A stretch of DNA of 64,000 nt, taken from contig OZ316893.1 of assembly GCA_973895155.1 (NCBI GenBank), forward strand, positions 21,514,001 to 21,578,000, written 5' to 3'. This DNA comes from Marsupella aquatica (lineage: Eukaryota > Marchantiophyta). Every line of letters starts with the position of its first letter. Positions within the stretch are counted from its first letter, which is position 1. Shown one piece after another: positions 22,215-33,600 of this stretch. The translations under genes were made by a program, and so were the position numbers. The notes under the pieces were generated by a model. It was not told the DNA's origin, did no database searches, and worked only from the letters and a program-made list of their open reading frames with translations.

Positions 22215-23971
22215 CTGCTCTGTGGTTTGGTTTCTGGGCTTTCACTGCCATGATTTCTGTCTTGTCTTTGCGCATGCCGAAGAGGGTGGACTGGTTAGAC
22301 CCTGGACGTAAGACAGCGACGTTGGAGAACGAAAATTCGACAAAAGGGAAGAAATTTGGCTAAAGCGACGTAGGAATCCTCAGACCGCATGAAAGTTTTT
22401 CAACCGTTTCTGCCCGATCCGACAGACTTGTAATTCATCTGCCATCTTTGTACCTCTCCAGTTGGGTTCTCGTAAAGCTCTAACCGCAAGCCTGGATTAT
22501 ATCACTGGAGGATTTTCATCAAAGCTTGGGCGTTACTCAAGCTTGCTTTCGAATCAAGCAGCTCCACATCCGGTAGAACCCTGCAGCCAATCGAATGGAC
22601 CGGAGGTCAGGAAAGTTGAACGAAGTATTCAATCAAAAGTGAACAGAACTTAAGTAGGATGTGGGTCCCGATCAACTCGCTGTGCAGTGAAAACTTACAA
22701 CGCATCTCAGCTTCGTAGAACAGTGCCAAACTTGAGTAGAAAGTCTCGGCCATGGTGAGGGTCCCGATCGACGCGCTTTCATTTTGTAAATTACACCGCA
22801 GCGCAGCTCCCCAGAGTAGTTCAACAGTCACTGAATGGTAAAAATTACTAACAACGGTTTATACGCCCGGGACCCTGATCGCCAACTCACGTAGCAAACA
22901 ACTTGCCAACGTTCGAAAAGGTAAAGTGCTCTACTGCAGATCGGCAAGTTACAAATTGTGCAGCTTCTGATGACGCCATATCGGCGAAAACTCTTCACTC
23001 ACCAAGTTGCAGCGAAGTTTGGATCTGGATTAGCCAACTTTTTCAACGATAAGGTCGACTTAGTGTATTATGAAACCTCGTATAGATTGTTTTCTTCAAC
23101 AATCTGCAGGAAAAGAAAAAGCAGAATCGGACAGTATATATCCTGGGGTGTTGGGCGGTCCGTCCCATCCGTCTCGGTTGGAGACCCGCCCAGCCTCCAC
23201 GTCCGCCAAGGAGGTCTGCATCTGTGAGAGAAGAGGACCAGGAGCTTTGAAACGGTGATGCCAGGACGCGGAAGAACAAGTCACGTGTGAAATCGGCTCT
23301 CTTTTCAATTCTAGTGCTGCCTGAACGGCTGCCAGTCTTCTCAAGCAACTAGCTTCGTGGAGGTACTGTTTGTCTGTTTGTCTGTCTGTCTGTCTGTGTC
23401 CAATCGCTGCCTTTCGAATGCGGGGTGGATCATGCAACTCTCTAGTTTTTGTGCTATATTTTAGTGGCGGATGCTTCGATCTTCGAGGCTGAACGCAGTC
23501 CTTATTTGAGCTTGCGTTCTCAAATCGATCTGCTGTGCGTTTGAAGGCAAGTAAATGAAGGCCTTTAATCTATAGCGTGCTGGAGTTCTGAGGGGCTCAC
23601 GAGGCTCTGGCTATTCTATGGAGAAAAAAACAGGGGTGTGGTCAATTGTTGAGAGGGCTTACCTTGTAACCAGATTTTTCCACTATATTTTTCCTATGGT
23701 TCATTTGAACGCTGTGAAGATCAACTTGCTTTCTAGTAGACCGCCGCACTTCTTTCCTTGCACCGAGAATGGCGCACCTGTTATCACTTCATTAACTTTC
23801 ATTGGAGTGATAATGCGACTTGCACCTGATCAAGGTTCCTCCTGGTCACCGTAGCTACTCCAGCTGAGCCATACAGCCGACACCGAACTTGTCTGGGTCT
23901 CAACGTGGAGCTTGTTCTCTGGGATTTCAGTCACAAATTTCTGTTGTTTCAGTCTTGGAGACCGTCTACAT
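22215..23971. other. Intergenic region upstream of the fungal-type gene
   Basis: No domain-bearing reading frame is seen. A TGTC-rich microsatellite lies at about 23371-23400. The DNA looks like ordinary plant intergenic sequence. Confidence 0.55.
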
Positions 23972-25249
23972 ATGATGGCTGCCATGAAGTATAGTGTGGT
24001 TCTAGTCGTTCTTTACTCCATTCCTGCCACGGCAACAACGGCAGTGTTTCACACGAATTGCACCCGACCCGCATCTGATTCCCATTTCAATTTCGTCACT
24101 GCACCGAACACGAGGGGAACATTCGAGATACTATGGAGCTGCCTCTTCACCCTGTTCATCTGCACCTGGCAAGTTCAACATCTGAACGTCCTTCCCCAGA
24201 ATAGCAGCAGTCGGGAACTGTTTTGGAAAAAGCCATGGTGGATGGTTGTGACGCTGTTGGCACCTGAGATTTTAGTGGGAACAGCTTTGGAGGATTTTGT
24301 GTTAGCTAAGAGGAGCGTGAGATACATGCAACACGAGCTTCCGAAATTGGTTGAGGAGGGAGGTTGGACGATGACGCACGCTTTCTATGCTAATATGTAT
24401 GGATTTATGGTAAGGAGGAGGGTACGCACTGAGGGAGTCTCTGCCATTTCCCCTATTTCAACAGATTTATTAGTATTAAATGTGGAGAGAATGGTTATAT
24501 ATCTTAAATCTCTTCCTTCCTCAAGAATTTTCATCACCGAAGCCGATATCCAACGCAGAGCGAAAGGAGACATTTTTGTAAAATGCATTGCAGGATTCCA
24601 AGTCTTCTGGTTCATTGTCCAAGTGTGTGCTCGCAAAGCCCAGAATCTACAGATTTCACAACTTGAAATTGCGGTTTTAGCGTTTGCTATCTGTACTTTA
24701 CCAAGCTACCTATTGTGGATAAAGAAACCTCAAGATGTGAGTGTTCCAACGATTCTGGACGAGGGTCCTGAACCATTGCCCATCTCGGATGACTGGTTTG
24801 ACAATCGTGATGCTTCCAGTGAGGCTTCTGTGAATCTGGCTGCCGCTACTACTCTGGCAGTATTTGACCTTCCTTTAGGAATTTGGCTTGGAATAAACTT
24901 AGTGGGCTTCAGTGTGGGAGGCACTATTTTTGGGGCCGCTCATCTATTAGCTTGGAATCTACACTTTCCCACCCACACTGAGAAAATTCTTTGGAGGACA
25001 TTTTCAATTATAACAACAGCAATTCCTCCATTGTTTTTACTTTTCTTTGTACTAGTTTATACATATGAGATTAAGAAAGGCGTTTCTACGCATGAGATGA
25101 AGAAAACCCGCGGCATATATTTGATATTCTTCGGGTTATACGCAATTTTTAGGTTATATCTTGTGGTGGAAAGTTTCAGGTCTTTAGGGTTTTTACCAGC
25201 AGGGGCTTTTGTGACAACATGGTCAACATACATGCCACATGTGATGTGA
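23972..25249 (+). CDS. Fungal-type multi-pass membrane protein, intronless
   Basis: Single uninterrupted frame of 425 residues. I chose the ATG at 23972, which gives a plausible signal peptide (MMAAMKYSVVLVVLYSIPAT); no earlier in-frame ATG was found. Function is unknown. The pattern matches an uncharacterised protein family widespread in Ascomycota and Basidiomycota: RGTFEILWSCLFTLFICTW then QHLNV near residue 50, WWMVVTLLAPEILVG near 90, MTHAFYANMYGFMV near 130, QRRAKGDIFVKCIAGFQVFW then ISQLEIAVLAFAICTLPSYL with KP near 210-250, and a C-terminal RLYLVVESFRSLGFLPAGAF then WSTYMPH. About seven hydrophobic segments are visible. It is the only large intronless gene here, while its neighbours are multi-exon. 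Horizontal transfer from a fungus is my inference; fungal contamination is unlikely because it is embedded between plant genes and repeats. Confidence 0.82.
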   Translation: MMAAMKYSVVLVVLYSIPATATTAVFHTNCTRPASDSHFNFVTAPNTRGTFEILWSCLFTLFICTWQVQHLNVLPQNSSSRELFWKKPWWMVVTLLAPEILVGTALEDFVLAKRSVRYMQHELPKLVEEGGWTMTHAFYANMYGFMVRRRVRTEGVSAISPISTDLLVLNVERMVIYLKSLPSSRIFITEADIQRRAKGDIFVKCIAGFQVFWFIVQVCARKAQNLQISQLEIAVLAFAICTLPSYLLWIKKPQDVSVPTILDEGPEPLPISDDWFDNRDASSEASVNLAAATTLAVFDLPLGIWLGINLVGFSVGGTIFGAAHLLAWNLHFPTHTEKILWRTFSIITTAIPPLFLLFFVLVYTYEIKKGVSTHEMKKTRGIYLIFFGLYAIFRLYLVVESFRSLGFLPAGAFVTTWSTYMPHVM

Positions 25250-25905
25250 TACAGTAACCTACTCGGGGGAATACTATATTTGTGAATAAAAGCTGGGCTT
25301 ACCAGAAGTCATTTAAGGGATCCAGTAATAGGGGGACTCAAACATAGGCCGTGGCTTCTTTCCTGGCAGTCCGAGTTAGGTTCCGGTGGACATGGCCGTA
25401 AAGGTGTGCAGCAGCCCCCAGGGCAGGTCTGCACACAGTTGCCACGGGGTTTGAGTGTCTCCCGGCGACCGTTTGGGCCCCAGGGGTTAAGGTGACATGT
25501 TTGAAAATACCTGTGCTCGTCTTCCATGATTTCTAGGTGCGAGGTGTAGCAGAGTGATTTCAAGCAAAGAACTTGCCCTTCTCACTTGGCGCGATGAGTT
25601 TGAAGTTCAAAATCACACATAAAATGTGGGGCTGGATCACGCGGGCGTTTCAAGATTGAAGGTATGACACTCTGCGTCGCCTGCAGCAATTCTCTATTTC
25701 CGCAGCACTGGTATCCCGGTGCGTCAAAAAGTTAAAACCCAAAAAAATCAAGCCCGTGAAATGAGCCCACGGTCACCCTTACAGACATGAGGGTCATTCC
25801 GTGGCAGGATGAACTAGCCCTAATTTTGAGACCCCCTAAATAATCACTTTGGGTTTTAGGACCTGGCACGTGTGATGTGGTAGAGGAACCTTGCGAGGGG
25901 AATAC
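25238..25905. other. 3' flank of the fungal-type gene with a duplicated end
   Basis: The end of the gene, CATGTGATGTGATACAG followed by GGGGGAATACTAT (25238-25275), recurs as CGTGTGATGTGGTAGAG and GGGGAATACTACA at 25870-25908. About 590 bp of unrelated, partly GC-rich sequence lies between. This may be an insertion flanked by a duplication, or a diverged tandem copy of the tail. I see no coding sequence in it. Confidence 0.5.
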
Positions 25906-25909
25906 TACA

Positions 25910-26640
25910 ATAGTTTTGCTGAGTGAGGACTTTCATTATCAAAAATGGTTGTTGGGTGATGCCTTCCTTATTCACTTGGGATTTGGGAAGAAAACACCTA
26001 GTGAACAATCATGTTTTACTTTGGATATCTGTATTATTTTTGTCTAGATCATTTACAGAAATTTACAAACAATTCTGCAAATTCTCCTGTCCCCATCACT
26101 GGTCTGTAACCTTGGGAGACTCCGCAACAATTTCCAACCCAGGCCGAACTCCTCAATAGACCTTTTCTCATGCTCTCCCAAGTTTCAGTAATGATGCCCC
26201 TGTCCATGCTAAGGTTGGTTCGGATTACCGGAGCCCCAGATACAGGACTAGCCCCACTTTGGCCACTTTCAAGTCATATGCAGACAAACCCAAAAAGTTC
26301 CTGTCAACATAGTGTTTTACATATATTACTAATAGAGTGCAATCCAAATATACCCTTCAGGGTTCCCCTCTAGACTGTGATTCTAAGGGAATAACTACAA
26401 GTGCATTTAAAAAACACGGACAGGAGCAAAGATGAAGGGGAAATGATAAGTTTTTTTGTTGTTGTTGCAAGATTGTTTTTTTTGTCTCATCTCTATTTAC
26501 ATTCAAGGAACATTTAATCAGGCTAGTGTTGACACAAATTTGGATGGGCTATCAGCTAAACCAAGCCAGGATGTTTGGGCAAAATCAAAAGTACTTTTGA
26601 TAGTGACCGTAGACAATCATTTACTGTAAATCAGATTTTT
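25910..26640. other. Intergenic region, nothing recognised
   Basis: Only short, domain-free frames and AT-rich DNA are visible. No RNA gene or element end is seen. Confidence 0.5.
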
Positions 26641-27360
26641 CTCCTCATGTGATGTAAGTCTAAACTTCCAAATGGATATTAATCTTACGCAGCAAGGAAC
26701 TGTTCTGGCACGAGCTTGGTCGGATTCTGTTGAAGTTTACTTTGATGGAATTGGAGCTCATTACAAGTCTTTCAGCCCAGTTGAATTTTAGACCCTCATA
26801 TACGCAAAGAATTGAAGAAGAAGCCTAAAAGGAATTGTATGGCTGGCCAACCATCTGCAAGCCAAGAAACACTTACTAATGGAAATCTCAAACCTGGAAA
26901 CATCTTTGCTTGTCACAAGCAGCGCTAAGTCCATCTCTAGGACTCAGAGTATCTTTTTTCTTGGTTCCAATCTACAGAGGTTTCCTCATGCTTGAAGCTG
27001 AAATCAAGGATATTCTGGAGGCCTACTAGAATGCAAAAGACTTGCATTCTACAAATTTATGAAATCCAAGCATGAGCTGGACTGTTGTTGCAAGTTCTTT
27101 GTTCAGTTTTATGCCATCAAGTACAAGGATAATACCTCTTTGGTGCACCGAGTGAGCAGGGCACCTGTGAAAAACCACCAAGCCAAGGAGGAAGATCTTT
27201 CAAACTGAGAGTACACAACAGTTAATAGGAACAACACTTCTGCATGAAATACTCAAAGGTCACATGTGCCCAAAGTCAGATGATCGCCACTAGTCTATTG
27301 ATGCACTCTTCTTGAAGGAGATTGATCTGAAATTTCTAAGAAGGGAGGGGTTTTCATACC
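26640..27360 (+). pseudogene. Decayed fragment related to the CLASSY/DRD1-like gene
   Basis: From GAAATCCAAGCATGAGCTGG at 27061 to TTCTAAGAAG near 27345 this follows 45480-45755 of the SNF2 gene almost continuously in the same orientation (CTGTTGTTGCAAGTTCTTTG, CTGCATGAAATACTCAAAG, ATGCACTCTTCTTGAAGGAG). It corresponds to the start of exon 3 of that gene. Stops and small indels break the frame, for example a TGA after TCAAAC near 27205. The upstream part (26700-26950) resembles 34935-35170 instead. It probably derives from a lost paralogue, not a recent copy, because identity is only moderate. Confidence 0.8.
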
Positions 27361-27879
27361 TTCTATCTCTCTCCATGTAACCAAAATCCACCTCCTCCAC
27401 TCTCTCTTCTTCCACCCTCAGGAGGGGGTCTCTATATGGAGGGCCATACATCACATTAGACATTTTAGGGTTTGACCCTCCAAACTTATAAATGAAACTT
27501 TTTTCCGCAACACTCTTTCTTTCTTTAAATTTTGCCATTTTTTAACTTAAAAACTCAAAAAAACTTTAAAGGAAATGTTTTTTATAATTAAATAGGCCTA
27601 TTTGTTCTTTAAAGTCGACCAGGAAACCGACCAATGAATAAAACATGCTCTATTTGTTCTTCCACAAAACTTTGGAAATTTTCCACCACACCCATTTGAA
27701 TGGGCCTATAATTATTTTGTCGCATGTGATGTGTCACTTCCATCGATTACCTGTTGCAGATTACAGCTCATCCCTCTCAAGTGAGTTGTACGGTACATGT
27801 CCGTCCTACTCTAAAATGAGACTAGATTGGGATTTACTTCGAGGATGGGATTGCAATGGGATAAATTCTCAGGTGAAAT

Positions 27880-28250
27880 GGCAGAACAACCCAAACAAGA
27901 TGAAGAGAAGGACACAACAAAAGGATCATGATAAATGGAGAGAGGGGGAGAGAAGAACGGCAGCTCTCAAATGCACCCACAGTCACAATGGACATGCCAG
28001 CCGTGGTAGAGCCAACCCTTGATATCTAACCAAGTTACTGCACACCAAATTTATTGTTTTCATCTCTCAGCTCCGAAGTATGAATGACTGCAGCCATCAA
28101 TACTCAAACTAAAGTCGGATGCTAAGCTGACCTGAGTAGGATGACAGGCACCCATATCTGGGCTACATGAATCAGTTCCCGTCCTCTTCATGAACCTCAG
28201 TGAGCTTCTAGGGTATTGTTTTGTGTCTTGAATGCATCTACACACTATAG
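27880..28250 (-). repeat. Dispersed repeat R1, inverted copy
   Basis: Read on the minus strand, blocks here (AGGTCAGCTTAGCATCCGAC, GAGTATTGATGGCTGCAG, TGCATTTGAGAGCTGCCG, TTTATCATGATCC) follow the order seen at 8570-8780 and 29845-30055 on the plus strand. Divergence is high. No protein is encoded. Confidence 0.7.
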
Positions 28251-28929
28251 TAAAGGACCCCGCTCTTTTCGTGGCATCACCTACTTACGAAAGTAGAGTT
28301 GGTGGGAATCAATCCCAACCGTTAGATTCTCATGGAATTATGAATTTTCCTGGATCCAGCTCATCATGGTAATACATACCGAGTTTATGCATATTCCTTC
28401 CCATTCTTCCTCAAACTACTATCACAAACTGTCATGGTGGCTGCAAGCAGGGTAGCCGTATTTAGTTCATGAAAGTTGTGGTGGTACACTAGTTCCTTCA
28501 CTTGTCCTTGTCTAGTTTGGCAAGTCAGAAAACTAAATCCTGAAAGTGTACAAGAGAGCAAAACAACCAAGTGATTGGCTTATGAATGCAAAAAAAGTTC
28601 AGGTCAAGCCAAATTATGATGGCACAATCCTAAGTTTTGTCCTCTCATCCCCTCATTGCAACTTTGTGTCATCAGATGGTTGTTTCCTGTCACTTGGGAA
28701 AAGGGACACAAGGTGCTCACTCTTTTGGTTATGTCTACCCAAGATGGGAATTGAAGCGAGCACTGCCTACAGGCTCTAAGTACACAACTTTAAGAACTAC
28801 TTGTTGCCCTCATTAACATGATGCCCTCATTAACATGCTGCCAGCCCATTTGAGGGGACAACTACACGGGCAGAGATCGATTTGCTATACCTATTTAAAT
28901 TTGCGCTAGGTGAGTTTACTTGAAGCTTT

Positions 28930-30110
28930 TTTCATTCTTCCCCTTCAATCTGTTGTCTGTCCTATTTCCCAGTCAAGGATCTTTTGACATTGATACATAT
29001 TCATTCATCAAAATGTTGAGGCTCTCCCAACTTTGAGATAAATAGACAAAGACAAGTGGAGAAACTAGTGTACCAACTATGACAGCTTTCACAAACTACC
29101 CTGTAGCCACCATGACAATTTTATTTAGCTTTCTGAAGGAGAATGGGAAGGAACATGGGAAACAGTATGCAAAAAATGGGTAGTCCCAAGATATGCTAGA
29201 TGAGGGAAAAACATAATTTAGGGATCCCTTGCTTACTCACTTGCCCACATGTACTTGTGATAATTCCCTGCCCTTTGTAGATATGATTGTCACACCCCCA
29301 AATTGAGGTAAGGGAATGGGAGAACTGTTGAGGATAATCCCTATCCCGAGACACCATGCACATGTGAACACCATACAAAGTAGTCGACACAACGAATACG
29401 TGGTTCACCTCATGACCGAGGCTACGTCCACGAGAAAGTAATAGACCTTTACTTCTCTCTTGCCCAACTCCAACAATGAACTGAAGATCCACCAGGGACT
29501 GGCACTAGCCCTGGCTATATACACAACAGCACTACCGCTAACCTTAGCTAAGTCCTAACCTGAGTTAGCCTAATTGTGGTTAGCTCAAGAGTCACAAGAC
29601 TAAGAGCAATACCTAACAAGAACAAACACTCAAAATAATCTCATGCCCTTAAATTCAAGTGAGTGCATGGGAGCTCAAATTCATGTCAAAAATATCCATC
29701 CATTCATTTGTTCTTTTTGCAGCAAAACAAGTGAATCAGTCCCTTGCCAGCTTACTAGCTACTAAACTTCTCCACGATAGGTTCATCATATAGTACGAGA
29801 CCCCGGTCAATATGGCGCATGTATGTGGCGCCTGTGACCTTATTTAGGTCAGCTTACCACCTGACTTTGAGTATCAACAGCTGCGGTCATTTGTTCTTGT
29901 GAGACAAAAGATGGAACCTGTTGATTCAGAGTGCAATAACTATGGTTAATTAACAAGGGTTGGCTCTATCACGGACGGAGTGTCTCCCATGTGCGCGGGT
30001 GCATTTGAAAGCTGTCATTCTTCTCTCCCCCTCTCTCCCTTTATGATGATCCCTTTCTTCCTTTCCTTTTCTTTTCATCTTATTTGTGTTGTTTTGCAAT
30101 TTTGTTTTGG
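28930..30110 (+). repeat. Dispersed repeat R1, copy with a solo LTR inside
   Basis: Three pieces match 6.0-6.15 kb, 7.94-8.09 kb and 8.56-8.79 kb in the same order and orientation. The last two are split from the first by the solo LTR at 29336-29618. It lies just upstream of EBP1 copy B, as the other copy lies upstream of copy A, so the EBP1 duplication may have carried it. Confidence 0.65.
29336..29618 (-). mobile_element. Solo LTR of a copia element
   Basis: A 283-bp sequence from TGTTGAGG to CCTAACA is flanked on both sides by AGAAC (29331-29335 and 29619-29623). It resembles the copia LTRs in this window over most of its length (GTAGTCGACACAA, TACGTGGTTCACCTC, GCTACGTCCACGAGAA, AGCACTACCGCTAACCTTAG, AGTCCTAACC). 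There is no internal element sequence. Orientation is inferred from the LTRs at 9.2 and 15.7 kb. It was left by LTR-LTR recombination of a related element. Confidence 0.9.
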
Positions 30111-30329
30111 AATTAATCCCATCCCAATCCCAACCTCCACATGAATCCCAATATCATGTCAGTTCACACCAGGGTGGACGGGTGGTTTGCGTCTTGGTCG
30201 AGAGGGGAGGAGTAGAAAGAGTCACCCACACCAAGTAGATATATAGTAGAGGAGTAGGAGGAGTATTTTGGTTAGAGACACACTCAGAGAGAAGGAGAGA
30301 GAAAAGGGGAAGGAAAATTATTATTATAT

Positions 30330-30503
30330 TTAAATTTATTATATCTCACGGACGACGTGCAAGAGAAAGGTTTAGGTTAGGTTTTTGATTTGGGGGGTTT
30401 TGAGTCCTCGAATCGACGCAGACACACGAATCCAGAGCGGGAGTGAATTGCTCATTTCTCACAGACAGACACACGAATACAGAGGGGAGAGAATTGCTTT
30501 TCT

Positions 30504-30536
<33 letters not shown>

Positions 30537-30680
30537 GAAGGACGACCTGCAAGAGAAAGGGTTGGATTGGGTTGTGGGTTGGATTGGGTTGTGGGTTGTG
30601 GATTGAGTGGGTTTTGGGCAAAGAGGCACACACAGGAATACAGAGGAGAGGGAATTGCTTCGATCGTTGGGAGTTTGAGA
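30330..30680 (+). repeat. Tandemly expanded 5' UTR/promoter of EBP1 copy B
   Basis: The block that occurs essentially once before copy A (CACACGAATACAGAGGAG, then AATTGCT) is present three times here, near 30421, 30470 and 30628. The motif CTGCAAGAGAAAGG occurs near 30357 and 30548. A TTGGATTGGGTTGTGGG repeat lies at about 30562-30605 and a GA dinucleotide run at about 30510-30537. The last unit leads into GAGTTTGAGAACAACAGCA before the ATG, identical to copy A. Confidence 0.8.
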
Positions 30681-30689
30681 ACAACAGCA

Positions 30690-33600
30690 ATGTCAGAGGA
30701 GGAGACTAAGGACGAGAAGGAGCTTGATCTCTCATCCGCGGACGTCGTTACAAAGTATAAAAATGCTGCCGAAATTGCTAATAGTAAGTCGTTGTGCCCT
30801 TCGTTTCGTTTCCATTCGTTTCTTCGCATGTTGCGTCTCGCTGATTCTTAGGGGTTTAGTTGGTGCGTGGACAGGTTTAGGATCCGGGCATGTTATTAGG
30901 GTTTGGTTTGTGTGCTTGCACAAGCATGAAGCAGTTGATTACGGGGCAGGTCCTGAAATCTTTAGATTCTTGGTCCCGTGGGTTTTGACATTGGACTATG
31001 AAAGGCAAACGGAAACCCTTGTCACAAAGTGGAGGCGTACTGGTGATAGGAGCGCACAGACTGCGCAGAATTGTGAGGACGGTGTTGGGTTCTGTACCAG
31101 GAAGAGGAGATGTCTGAACCGTGCGCAAGACAATGCCTAACTGTGATGAACCTTTGTGTGCACGTTCCATCCTTGCAGAGGCATTGCAATTGGTGCTGCA
31201 GGAAGCTAAACCGGGGGTGAAAGTCGTCGACCTTTGTGAGAAGGGAGATACTTTGATTAGAGAGTACGCCCTAAACCCTTGGTTCTTTCCTATTTTCCGT
31301 CTTTTTCCAACCCTTCACTATTCCATAGCCACGAATTGAGGCCAGTGACGGGGACAATGGATGGGCTACTGCTTTTTACTGCTTTCTAACTGTCGAATCT
31401 TGGGCTTGGAGATATCAATGTTATGACTGGCACTGAAGTCGTATCTGTCATTTGGCTCCTGGCAGTCTAACGGCAAATGTATTCAAAAATTCGAAGAAGA
31501 AAATTGAGAAAGGAATAGCGTTTCCTACCTGTGTCTCAGTCAATAATACCGTCTGCCATTTTTCACCCTTGGCAAGCGATGAGACGACACTCACCGCCAA
31601 CGATATCGTCAAAATGTAAGTTTCGTTGTCACACCTTGTCATTGTATGTGATAGTACCCACCAGTGTTGAAGGCATCTCAGGGTTTGGTGAAGGTTTTAC
31701 TTCTCTTCATGGTGTGTGTCTACATCTTCATTTAGTACGCGCTAGCAGAAAATGTTCCACTGTACATAGGTCTCACGCTGGGCGGCTTTTATTTGCAGCG
31801 ATCTGGGTGTCCACATCGATGGATTTGTCGCCGTCGTCGCCCACACCCATGCTCTTCAAGAGGGCCCCGTAACGGGCAGAGCAGCAGATGTGATCGCAGC
31901 AGCAAACACGGCTGCTGAGGTTGCTCTTCGGTTGGTCAGGCCAGGACGGAAGGTGAGGGTATTCCACACGAACCGATGGTCTTCATGATTTGTTTGACGG
32001 TCATCAATTCTTACCATCGATAATTTTGATACCACTTATTAAGACTTCTCAAGATTTCATGCATGCAAGCAAGTTACATCGTTACACAAGGTCTTTGATT
32101 TGGGAGTGTTATCTGGTCGGTCCCGTCGTACCTTGAATATGATGTTGTAATGTAAATTTACCGTGGCTGTTACTTTCGTCCAGAATAAGGACGTGACAGA
32201 GGCCTTGCAAAAGGTGGCTACTGCTTATGATTGCAAAATTGCGGAGGGGGTGCTGAGTCACCAAATGAAGCAGTTCGTTATAGATGCCAACAAAGTTATT
32301 CTAAGTTCTGCAAACCCGGATACTCGTGTTGACGATGCCGAGTTCGAGGAAAATGAGGTTTATGCGATTGACATCGTCACCAGTACGGGTGATGGCAAGG
32401 TATGGTATAGAATGGCTTTGCTTGTTGCAAAAAGAGCGCGATCGGTACTTTGGTTGTGAGAAGCGGAGTATGCTCAATGCCTTTCATTTAATTGGACGAT
32501 GTCGTACAGTCGTTGAGTCTTGAATCTGATTTTCCAAGACATCTGGGATTTGCTAGCAAATCAGCAGTTGTGTTCATCAACAATTGATTTCGCGTGTACT
32601 CAAGTAAACCCTTGGCTTTGCTGTGTGCAGCCAAGGTTACTGGATGAGAAGCAAACGACTGTCTACAAACGTGCAGTAGACAAAAACTATCACTTGAAGA
32701 TGAAAGCCTCAAGGTTCATCTTTAGTGAGATCAACACAAAGTTCCCAATCATGCCTTTCACCGCCAGGTATCTTTCTCTCTCTTCTCCCTTCCTCAGGAT
32801 GTGCACATCATGTGGTTCTTAAAAGGGATTGTCTCTGCATGACGGGTGATATGGTGGTCTATTTATGTGTGTTCAATGACGGTATCAGTGTTGCATGACC
32901 TGTACTTAGGTGAATTATCATGTCTTATTCAGATTTTGGCAGACTTTGAGGATATGATACTGATTTGAGCTTCGAACGCTTGTGAATTTGTCTAGGGCAC
33001 TGGAAGAAAAGCGGGCTCGTCTCGGCCTTGTGGAATGTGTAAACCATGAGCTGCTTATGCCATACCCGGTCCTTCACGAGAAGCCAGGTGCATTCATCGC
33101 TCAGTCACGCGTTCATCTAGAACTTAGATCGGCATGCGAGTTTTCTCTCTCATGGTGTTTGTCGGTTTACGTGCTTTTGACCATAGCAGATCCCTTGGTT
33201 CTCGCAGGTGATCTCGTTGCCCACATCAAGTTCACTGTGCTGCTAATGCCTAACGGTTCAGATAGAATCACTGGTCATCCTCTTCAAGAGCTTGAGCCAA
33301 CTAAGCCTCTAGAGGATGCAGATGTCAAGGGCTGGTTGGCACTGGGAACAAAAGCCAAGAAGAAAGGTGGTGGAAAGAAAAAGAAAGGTGCAGCGCCCTG
33401 CCATGTCTGAGTACATTTTGTGTTTTGCTGTAAACGGTGGCCATTTACATTTCTGAAGTATTTTCTCAGTGAGTTCTCCCAGGGTCGAACTTGTGATGTC
33501 ATGAACGCCGTGTGCTTTTCCGTAGAACTGAAGGAAAGTATGCCAGACTGTCGGGTGCACCCTATGCAGCGACTTTGCGTGTAATTAGTGGTCACATGTT

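Noticed and set aside
23618-23854. 78-residue open frame before the fungal-type gene
   Set aside because: No domain or continuation in frame with the main gene; probably 5' flank.
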